Shown here: positions 24,303 to 30,511 of the stretch, piece after piece
Position numbering within the stretch: position 1 is the first letter of the stretch
Layout: the number at the start of each line of letters is the position of its first letter
Origin: JBARRO01 sp049644265
GTDB lineage: Bacteria > Bacteroidota > Ignavibacteria > UBA10030
Assembly: GCA_049644265.1 (NCBI GenBank)
Contig: JBARRO010000172.1
Span: 1 to 30,511 of the forward strand
Length of the DNA: 30,511 nucleotides
Direction: 5' to 3'
Translations under genes and position numbers: made by a program
The notes under the pieces: model-generated
Databases searched by the model: none
What the model was told of the DNA's origin: nothing
The model's input: the letters and a program-made list of their open reading frames with translations, nothing else

Positions 24303-24725
24303 TTATTCCGTTTGCGTTTTAAGGGCTTTTTCCAGGGTCTGTACAAAAAATGACGGCGCGCGTGTCGGCTTGCCGGTGGAGGAATTCAGAAAGCTGTGAA
24401 CCGTGTGCCCTTCGACCAGCGGCTCGTCTTCCCCATCCCGAAGCACGCGATATTCAAGACGGATCCTGGCGACGGGCATTTCCGCAACCGTGGTTTCCAG
24501 AATAATGAGTTCATCGTACGACGCCGATTTGCGATAGCGGGCAGTGGCTTCAATCACGGGCAGAAAAATTCCCTGACTCTCTACCTCCGGATACGGAAGT
24601 CCGATAGCACGAAGAAGATCCGAGCGGCCTTGTTCAAAGTACTCGAAATATTTGCCGTAGTAGACAAATCCCATCTTGTCCGTGTCAGCATACCGGACAC
24701 GAATTTCGGATGTGTGTTTAAGCAT
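24303..24725 (-). CDS. Acyl-CoA thioesterase (YbgC/4-hydroxybenzoyl-CoA thioesterase family)
   Basis: 140 residues with a single hotdog fold. The signature VRYADTDKMGFVYYGKYFEYFEQGR carries the catalytic Asp of this family in the DTDKMG segment. The rest of the fold follows (LPVIEATARYRKSASYDEL, RIRLEYRVLRD, VEGHTVHSFLN). Members hydrolyse acyl-CoA or acyl-ACP thioesters in the cytoplasm. It sits 135 bp after accA and just before the Trm112-like gene, which suggests a link with fatty acid metabolism (inference). The preferred acyl chain cannot be told from sequence. Confidence 0.9.
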   Translation of the reverse strand: MLKHTSEIRVRYADTDKMGFVYYGKYFEYFEQGRSDLLRAIGLPYPEVESQGIFLPVIEATARYRKSASYDELIILETTVAEMPVARIRLEYRVLRDGEDEPLVEGHTVHSFLNSSTGKPTRAPSFFVQTLEKALKTQTE

Positions 24726-24804
24726 CGAGACCGCTTTCTCTTTCCGTCATAACAGTGATGTCCGATTGCTCTCCTCTGCTCCTCCCTACGGGGCCGTTCC
24801 ACGA

Positions 24805-24829
24805 ATCTACGATTCGTAGAATCGTAGAT
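24805..24829. repeat. Perfect palindrome downstream of accA
   Basis: ATCTACGATT and AATCGTAGAT form a 10-bp perfect stem around CGTAG. There is no T-tract, so it is either a factor-assisted terminator for accA or a protein-binding site. Confidence 0.5.
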
Positions 24830-24860
24830 AGGCCTGATCCTCTGCACTCCTGCCATTCCT

Positions 24861-25811
24861 TTATCCCTTCCACGCTCCCATCTTCGAAAATTTTTCAACC
24901 CGCTGAAGGACAAGCTTGTCCGGTTTTATTTTCTTGAGTGCACGCAGTTCTTCCACAAGAATCTTTTTCAGAGTCGTTGCGGCTTGTTCCGGGTCGCGAT
25001 GGGCTCCGCCGAAGGGCTCGGGAACAATCCTGTCGACGATTCCCTGTTCAACGAGATCGCTGGCGGACAGCTTTAACGCTTCGGCCGCCTGCTCTTTATA
25101 GTCCCAGCTTCGCCAAAGGATGCTTGAACAGGATTCCGGTGCAATGACCGAGTACCATGAATTCTCGAACATCAGGATTCGATCACCAACGCCGATACCG
25201 AGAGCTCCGCCAGAGGCTCCTTCGCCAATAATCACGATCATGATCGGAACGGGCAGATGGGACATCTCAAACAGGTTTCGGGCAATCGCTTCAGCTTGTC
25301 CGCGCTCTTCGGCTTCGAGCCCTGGAAATGCACCCGGCGTGTCCAACAGGGTGATAATCGGCTTCCTGAACTTTGCTGCAAGTTGCATGAGCCGGAGCGC
25401 TTTGCGATACCCCTCGGGGTTCGGCATGCCAAAGTTGCGATAAATATTGGACTTGGTATCCCTTCCCTTCTGATGCCCGAGAATCAGAACCGTATCCTTG
25501 TCCAACCGTCCGAAGCCGCCAACGATAGCCTTATCGTCCCCGAAATGCCGGTCGCCGTGGAACTCCATGAAATCCTCGATCATATAATGGATGTAATCGA
25601 GGGTGTAGGGGCGTTCCGGATGCCGCGCAAGCTGAACCCGTTGCCAGCGGCTGAGGTTTGTGTAGACTGTTTCGCGAAGCTGATTCACTTTTTTTTCCAA
25701 GGTGGCAATCTCCTCCGCGATGTCGAGGTTGTCGGAGTATTTCCTCATCTCTTCAATTTTCTGCTCCAGCTCCAAAACCGGTTTCTCAAACTCAAGCACA
25801 ACTTTTGCCAT
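24861..25811 (-). CDS. accA: Acetyl-CoA carboxylase carboxyltransferase subunit alpha
   Basis: 316 residues, the normal AccA length. The N-terminal coiled helices (LEFEKPVLELEQKIEEMRKY) lead into the carboxyltransferase domain: RPYTLDYI, FHGDRHFGDDKAIVGG, GHQKGRDTK, DTPGAFPGLEAEERGQ, and IGEGASGGALGIGVGD with the Gly-rich oxyanion region. With AccD it transfers carboxyl from carboxybiotin to acetyl-CoA, forming malonyl-CoA for fatty acid synthesis. The ATG has AGGAG seven bases upstream. It lies 42 bp downstream of a polysaccharide gene. Confidence 0.97.
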   Translation of the reverse strand: MAKVVLEFEKPVLELEQKIEEMRKYSDNLDIAEEIATLEKKVNQLRETVYTNLSRWQRVQLARHPERPYTLDYIHYMIEDFMEFHGDRHFGDDKAIVGGFGRLDKDTVLILGHQKGRDTKSNIYRNFGMPNPEGYRKALRLMQLAAKFRKPIITLLDTPGAFPGLEAEERGQAEAIARNLFEMSHLPVPIMIVIIGEGASGGALGIGVGDRILMFENSWYSVIAPESCSSILWRSWDYKEQAAEALKLSASDLVEQGIVDRIVPEPFGGAHRDPEQAATTLKKILVEELRALKKIKPDKLVLQRVEKFSKMGAWKG

Positions 25812-25853
25812 TGACAGGCTCCTCGTTCGAATTCATGGCCCCTCCCCCCTCTT

Positions 25854-27872
25854 CTACTGCATCCAGGTCTTCAGGAGTATCTCAAAATCCAGCATGAAGG
25901 ATTGATTCCTGGCATAGTAGAGATTGTATTGTTCGATCTCGTCACGTGTCACCGTCCGCCCTCCCTGGAGTTGGACCAGCCCGGTCAATCCCCGCTTACC
26001 CAGAAAGAGTGCTTGACCGGAGTGCGTGTCCTTCGTCGGCAGGTTGTAGGAGCTCTCGGGAGGGCCGACGAGGCTCAATTCTCCGCTGAAAACGCGGGGA
26101 AGCTGGAACACAGGCCCGGAAAGGGGGCGGTGCACAACCACGTGATGGATGTACAAAATAGGATAAACCGTACACAAGAGCAATCCCGAAATCACGACGT
26201 CGAACACACGTTTTGCGATCCGATTCAGGCTTCTTTCGAGATTATAGGATATTTGCACGAGGGGAAGGTCCTGAAGCGTATCGACACTCGCCTTTCCAAT
26301 GATCACATCCATGGTGCTCGGTACCAAATGAAATCCGATCTGATACTCACGTGTGTTTCGGATGACGGAGAGGATGTGGCTGTACGAAAGTGTGTGCGGA
26401 GAGAAGATAACGTCACTCACATGATGTTCCTTGATGACTTTCCCCACGCTGGCCACGCTTCCAAGGATCGGGACGCCATCGACCATCGTTCCAACGTGGG
26501 CACGCGTGGTTTCGACAAATCCTATGATCTCGTAGCCGTCCGCGATGCGAGTCCGAAGGCGGCGAAGCAGCTCACGGGCATTCTTGTCAGTTCCGACGAT
26601 CAGGGTTCGCTTTCCGAACAGAGTTCCCCTGCCGGCACTTGCGGTTCGTCCGAGCACCCGCATCGTGAGCCTCCATCCCGGCAACAGCATGAGGCAAAGC
26701 GCCCCGGAAATGGCAACGATGGCACGGCTGAAGGCGTATTCCCGAAAGAATGCAGTCAGCGCCGAGATCACGATGTACCCAAACAACACTCCCACCATCG
26801 TTCGTGAAACAGACATTTTCCGATACGTATAGACCCCAACCGCATAGAGGGTTGAGATGATCAGGATTGCTGGAACAACATAGACGATGGGATAGGCATA
26901 GGCAGGATAAAGGAATACATCACCCCGCCAGATGTATTCGGCAAGAAGCAGGCTGAGATTGACGACGATGAAATCGACGACCGCGAGTTGAATGGGACGC
27001 ACGAGGGAAGCGGAAAATGCTCCAAACGACGCAACCGCAATGCCGACTTTGATCAAGGCATTGAACAGGGTCGGATACCTGAAGTGTTTCTCAACGAAGA
27101 GGTCCATCGCCTCATAGAATGTCTTAATCTCGTCGATATTGCTCCGCTTTGTGCTCTCGCCCTTGTAATGAATAATCTGCGTTGAATGCACGTAGTAAAT
27201 CCGCCATCCCGCGCGTTGAATTCGATAGCACCAGTCGAGATCCTCCCCGTACATGAAGAAGTCCTCATCAAGCCCTCCCACCGTCTCATAGACTTTCCGC
27301 CTCACCATCATAAACGATCCGCTGACGGCGTCCACCTCATAGCTCTCGTCGACGTTCTTATATGTAAGATTGTACCTGCCGAAGAGCGAACTGCCCGGGA
27401 AGAGCCGGCTCAGCCCGGTGATTTTGGTAAAGGCAACCCATGGCGTGGGAAAACTGCGCCGGCATGCGGATTGAAAGCTGCCGTCCGGACTGAGAATCTT
27501 GCAGCCCGCAAGCCCCACATCGGCATTGTCACGGAGGAATCCGACCACGGCGCGCAGGGTGTTCTCCTCGACGACCGTGTCGGGATTAATCAGAAGGATG
27601 TACTCACCGCGGGCCTGTCGCAGAGCAAGGTTGTTCGCCTTCGCGAACCCGAGGTTCTCCTTGTTCGCAATCAGGTGGATCTTCGGGAAGCGTCGCCGGA
27701 TCATTTCAACACTGCCGTCATCGGAGGCATTGTCGACGACGAAGATTTCAGCCTGCAGGCCTTTCAATGCCTTCTGGAGGGACACCAGGGCATGGTGAAG
27801 AAACTCGCGAACGTTGTAGTTCACGATGATGATCGAAAGGTCGAGCCGGCGGGATTGCCGTTTACCTGCCAT
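25854..27872 (-). CDS. Fusion: GT2 glycosyltransferase + membrane/CoA-binding-like domain + degenerate phosphoglycosyl transferase
   Basis: 672 residues from ATG 27872; a TTG three bases upstream is also possible. Residues about 12-245 are a GT2 glycosyltransferase (LSIIIVNYNVREFL, VVDNASDDGS, INPDTVVEE, GEDLDWCYRIQRAGW). Several membrane helices follow at 263-400. Next comes a nucleotide-binding-like domain (KRTLIVGTDKNARELLRRL, about 420-530). The last 120 residues start like a phosphoglycosyl transferase (KRVFDVVISGLLLCTVYP, GPVF) and end with LSLVGPPE, RGLTGLVQLQGGR and LDFEILLKTW. Between GPVF and LSLVGP only nine residues remain, where the family normally carries about 75, including KFRSM and the DELPQ catalytic pair. 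The last domain should therefore be inactive. The gene overlaps the upstream GT2 by 11 bp. Confidence 0.85.
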   Translation of the reverse strand: MAGKRQSRRLDLSIIIVNYNVREFLHHALVSLQKALKGLQAEIFVVDNASDDGSVEMIRRRFPKIHLIANKENLGFAKANNLALRQARGEYILLINPDTVVEENTLRAVVGFLRDNADVGLAGCKILSPDGSFQSACRRSFPTPWVAFTKITGLSRLFPGSSLFGRYNLTYKNVDESYEVDAVSGSFMMVRRKVYETVGGLDEDFFMYGEDLDWCYRIQRAGWRIYYVHSTQIIHYKGESTKRSNIDEIKTFYEAMDLFVEKHFRYPTLFNALIKVGIAVASFGAFSASLVRPIQLAVVDFIVVNLSLLLAEYIWRGDVFLYPAYAYPIVYVVPAILIISTLYAVGVYTYRKMSVSRTMVGVLFGYIVISALTAFFREYAFSRAIVAISGALCLMLLPGWRLTMRVLGRTASAGRGTLFGKRTLIVGTDKNARELLRRLRTRIADGYEIIGFVETTRAHVGTMVDGVPILGSVASVGKVIKEHHVSDVIFSPHTLSYSHILSVIRNTREYQIGFHLVPSTMDVIIGKASVDTLQDLPLVQISYNLERSLNRIAKRVFDVVISGLLLCTVYPILYIHHVVVHRPLSGPVFQLPRVFSGELSLVGPPESSYNLPTKDTHSGQALFLGKRGLTGLVQLQGGRTVTRDEIEQYNLYYARNQSFMLDFEILLKTWMQ

Positions 27873-28578
27873 CAAACAGACTCTTCAGTTTGAGTTTCCA
27901 GACCATCCAGACCGCCTCATACACGATGTGCTTGGACATCTTGGATGTGCCGACCGTCCGGTCGACAAAGACGATGGGGACTTCACAGACTTTGAAACCG
28001 TTCCTCCACGCGAGAAAATTCGTTTCAATCTGAAATGCGTACCCGTTCGACTTGATGGAATCCAGGTCGATCGTTTCCAGGACTTTTCTCCTGTAGCATT
28101 TGAACCCTCCCGTGGCGTCCCGGACAGGCATTCCTGTGATGATGCGCGTGTACAGGTTGGCAGAGTAGCTCAGGATCAGTCGACGCATAGGCCAGTTGAC
28201 GACATTGACACCCGAGATATACCGCGATCCGATCACAAGATCAAATTTCTCCGCCTTGTTCAGCAGGGTCACCAGGGCTTTCGGGTCGTGGGAGAAATCC
28301 GCATCCATTTCGAACACAAAATCGAAATCATTGGCCAACGCGTACTTGAACCCCGCCACGTAAGCGGTTCCGAGCCCGCGTTTGGACGGGCGTTCAATAA
28401 GATGGACTCGCGGGTTGCGTTCCATCATCCCCCTGACGAGCGCTGCGGTTCCATCCGGAGAATTGTCGTCGACGACCAGCACATGGAACCCCTCGTGCTG
28501 TTCGAGCACTCTCGGGATAATTTTCGGAATGTTCTCTGCTTCGTTGTAGGTTGGGATGATGATCAATGACCGCTTCAT
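27862..28578 (-). CDS. Polyprenol-phosphate mannosyltransferase-like GT2 (dolichol-phosphate mannose synthase family)
   Basis: 238 residues, a single GT2 domain without the membrane tail some members carry. Motifs are LIIIPTYNEAENIPKII, VVDDNSPDGTA, ERPSKRGLGTAYVAGF and the metal-binding DADFSHDP. Further motifs are GSRYISGVNVVNWP, DATGGFKCYRRKVL and VPIVFVDRTVGTSKM, which are closest to the DPM1/Ppm1 type. These enzymes transfer a sugar from a nucleotide-sugar to polyprenol phosphate at the inner face of the membrane. The ATG overlaps the aminotransferase stop (ATGA) and its 3' end overlaps the fusion gene, so the three are co-translated. Confidence 0.88.
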   Translation of the reverse strand: MKRSLIIIPTYNEAENIPKIIPRVLEQHEGFHVLVVDDNSPDGTAALVRGMMERNPRVHLIERPSKRGLGTAYVAGFKYALANDFDFVFEMDADFSHDPKALVTLLNKAEKFDLVIGSRYISGVNVVNWPMRRLILSYSANLYTRIITGMPVRDATGGFKCYRRKVLETIDLDSIKSNGYAFQIETNFLAWRNGFKVCEVPIVFVDRTVGTSKMSKHIVYEAVWMVWKLKLKSLFDGR

Positions 28579-29684
28579 GCGCGTGCCGCCTCGTTAACAT
28601 GTTGAGCGATGTACGACTGTTGCTCCTCCGTGAGTTCGGTGTGCATGGGGAGCGAGAGAACTTCTTGTGCGGCCTGTTCAGTCACCGGGAACGATCCCGG
28701 GGGCCCGCCGACGTTCCGATAAGCCTCCTGCAAATGGAGAGGGATGGGGTAGTAGACAGCGTGGGGAATCTTCTTTTCTGCCAGAATTCTCGCTACTGCA
28801 TCCCGATTCTTCAAGCGGATCGTGTACTGATGGTAGGCGTGCTTTCCGTACTCTGCCTCGAAGGGGCGTTCTATTTTGGTTCCCTCAAAGAGTCTATTAT
28901 AGACGCTCGCTGCAGTTCTGCGAGCCGAAACCCAGTCGTCAAGGTATTTCAACTTCACGCGAAGAATTGCCGCCTGCAATGCATCCAGCCGGCTGTTGAC
29001 GCCAAGGACTTCGTGTTTATAACGAACACGAGAGCCATGCACCGCGATAATTCGGACTTTCTCAGCCAGCATGGCGTCATTGGTGGTTACCATGCCTGCG
29101 TCGCCGAATGCCCCAAGGTTCTTGCTCGGGAAGAAACTGATGGCCGCAAGCGTGCCAAGACCGCCGAGCTTCTGTTTCCTGTACTCCCCCCCGAGCGATT
29201 GACAATGGTCCTCAAGAACTGGAATCCCGTGTTTTCGCGAGAGGGCCAGGATCGGATCCATATCGGCCGCCTGTCCATACAGGTGGACGGGAAGAATGAG
29301 CCTGGTGTTCCGCGTTACGGCGCGTTCGATTTTCGCGGGATCGATGTTGAAGGTCCGGGGGTCGATATCGACGTACACGGGCCTGGCCCCGAGAAGAACG
29401 ATCGTTTCCGTCGTCGCAACGAAGGTGAACGGAGTCGTAATGACTTCATCCCCGGGTCCGATTCCCAGTGCCATCATGGCGATTTGAAGCGCGTCTGTCC
29501 CGGATGCACATCCCACCGCATGTTTCACGTCAAGATACGAGGCGACGGCGTTCTCAAAATCGGTCACTTCTTTGCCGAGAATATATTGCCCTGAATCGAG
29601 AACGCGATGGAGGGCCTCATCAACTTCCGGCTTGATTTTCTTGTATTGGCCGACCACGTCGACCATCTGAAGGTTTATGTTCAT
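28575..29684 (-). CDS. DegT/DnrJ/EryC1/StrS-family sugar aminotransferase
   Basis: 369 residues. It is a PLP-dependent aminotransferase of the sugar type. The PLP lysine is Lys188 in SFFPSKNLGAFGDAGMVTT. ASGTDALQIA binds the cofactor phosphate, VLEDHCQSLGG carries the pyridine-contacting Asp159, and FTFVATTETIVLLGARPV and the C-terminal HAYHQYTIRL are conserved. Members convert keto-sugar nucleotides to amino-sugar nucleotides for O-antigen, capsule or glycosylation. Its specific sugar cannot be told. It is the upstream gene of a translationally coupled trio ending in the fusion glycosyltransferase. Confidence 0.93.
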   Translation of the reverse strand: MNINLQMVDVVGQYKKIKPEVDEALHRVLDSGQYILGKEVTDFENAVASYLDVKHAVGCASGTDALQIAMMALGIGPGDEVITTPFTFVATTETIVLLGARPVYVDIDPRTFNIDPAKIERAVTRNTRLILPVHLYGQAADMDPILALSRKHGIPVLEDHCQSLGGEYRKQKLGGLGTLAAISFFPSKNLGAFGDAGMVTTNDAMLAEKVRIIAVHGSRVRYKHEVLGVNSRLDALQAAILRVKLKYLDDWVSARRTAASVYNRLFEGTKIERPFEAEYGKHAYHQYTIRLKNRDAVARILAEKKIPHAVYYPIPLHLQEAYRNVGGPPGSFPVTEQAAQEVLSLPMHTELTEEQQSYIAQHVNEAARA

Positions 29685-29731
29685 GGGTTCATTTGCTCAT
29701 TGGTTCATTAATTCCTTGCCCCGCGGACACT

Positions 29732-30511
29732 CTAGGTGTGTCCTTTGCCCCTCATCATGACATACAGCGTGTTGAAGAGAATCTTGAGGTCGAGACGCCA
29801 TGATATGTTTTCAATGTAGAACAGGTCGTACTTCACCTTGGCCTTCACGTCCTCGATGCTTTCATCATACTTGTACTTCACCTGTGCCCATCCTGTGATC
29901 CCCGGACGAACGCGAAGGCGGCGTTTGTAGACCGGTATCTCCCTTGCGAGCTTTTCGACAAAATAGGGACGCTCGGGCCGGGGACCGACAAGGCTCATGT
30001 CACCAAGCAGAACATTCAGGAATTGTGGCACTTCATCCAGGTGAAGTCGACGGAGAATCCTGCCCATCTTTGTGACACGAGGGTCGTTTTTACCCGCCCA
30101 GACCGGACCCGAATGCTTCTCTGCGTCGGTCCGCATCGATCGGAACTTGAGAATTTTGAACACTTTGCCATTTCGACCCATCCGGTCCTGCCTGTAGAAC
30201 ACCGGACCGGCAGAATCGAGATCGATGAAAACGGCAATCAGAATCCACAACGGAAGACCAACGAGAATAATCACCAGGGAAACAAGAACATCCGCAAGCC
30301 GCTTCATCGTGGCTTCCCAGGGCCGGAGCAACTCCGGCCGGACATCCATCAGCGGGAAGCCGTAAATCGAGCTGATACGCGCCTGCCCGCTCACGATGTC
30401 ATACAGGTCCGGCATGATCTTCATTCCGACATCATAGCCGTCACAGTATTTCATCACTTCGAGGAGTTGATGATGTTCCGTCGAGCCAAGGCCGATGAGC
30501 AACTCCTGCAC
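29732..30511 (-). CDS. Phosphoglycosyl transferase (bacterial sugar transferase), N-terminus off the right edge
   Basis: The last 259 residues are visible. A fragment of the CoA-binding-like region is at the start (LLEVMKYCDGYDVGMKIMPD). The catalytic domain then runs from the MKRLADVLVSLVIILVGLP membrane helix through GPVFYRQDRMGRNGKVFKIL, KFRSM, the LHLDEVPQFLN catalytic Asp-Glu pair, MSLVGPRPERP and RPGITGWAQVKYKYD, ending in MMRGKGHT. Members transfer a sugar phosphate from a nucleotide-sugar to undecaprenyl phosphate, the first step of polysaccharide repeat assembly. All catalytic motifs are intact, in contrast to the fusion protein 2 kb away. Confidence 0.93.
   Translation of the reverse strand: MQELLIGLGSTEHHQLLEVMKYCDGYDVGMKIMPDLYDIVSGQARISSIYGFPLMDVRPELLRPWEATMKRLADVLVSLVIILVGLPLWILIAVFIDLDSAGPVFYRQDRMGRNGKVFKILKFRSMRTDAEKHSGPVWAGKNDPRVTKMGRILRRLHLDEVPQFLNVLLGDMSLVGPRPERPYFVEKLAREIPVYKRRLRVRPGITGWAQVKYKYDESIEDVKAKVKYDLFYIENISWRLDLKILFNTLYVMMRGKGHT

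Noticed and set aside
1..30511. CRISPR array or phage genes
   Set aside because: No regularly spaced identical repeats with unique spacers and no capsid, terminase or Cas genes were seen.

Overview
The window comes from a bacterium of the FCB (Bacteroidota-like) assemblage. The evidence is a PorV/PorQ-family outer-membrane protein, a TonB-dependent receptor with an N-terminal carboxypeptidase-regulatory domain, and a very long secreted protein with a type IX-secretion/FlgD-like C-terminal tail. Unlike classical Bacteroidetes, many genes have good Shine-Dalgarno (SD) sequences, so I favour an early-branching relative (Ignavibacteria/Kryptonia/Calditrichaeota-like). That placement is inference. 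The DNA is moderately GC-rich and most genes lie on the minus strand.

Layout. (1) 1-12223, minus: a LacI-family regulator, a secreted GH13 amylase-type enzyme, a parvulin-type lipoprotein chaperone, a TonB-dependent receptor, a 1262-aa surface protein and a PorV-like protein (running off the left edge). The first four are joined by 4-bp stop/start overlaps. A promoter with a perfect 8+8 palindromic operator lies in front of lacI, so the set looks like one autoregulated alpha-glucan capture module without an obvious SusD partner. (2) 12420-16545, minus: a galactose operon of sodium:solute symporter, 73-aa membrane protein, galK and galT, with a probable terminator overlapping the galT stop. 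(3) 16546-18259: an accessory, repeat-rich interval. It holds two inverted-repeat elements, a 55-aa gene with its own promoter, SD and terminator, and an intact tRNA-Arg(UCG) surrounded by partial 5' copies upstream and 3' copies downstream. (4) 18260-20003: a membrane protein with a histidine-kinase dimerisation domain but no ATPase domain, a DUF3332-type lipoprotein, and tadA. A REP/MITE-like element follows. (5) 20344-22538, minus: DUF1385 membrane protein and prfA under a recognisable promoter. (6) 22598-30511, minus: an envelope-polysaccharide region with a flippase, a Trm112-like protein, an acyl-CoA thioesterase, accA, a GT2/phosphoglycosyl-transferase fusion whose second half has lost its catalytic segment, a polyprenol-phosphate mannosyltransferase-like GT2, a DegT-type aminotransferase, and an intact phosphoglycosyl transferase running off the right edge.

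The least ordinary items are the LacI-controlled receptor/chaperone module, the gutted phosphoglycosyl-transferase fusion, the nest of tRNA-Arg fragments, the kinase-less histidine-kinase-like protein, and the inverted-repeat elements between genes.
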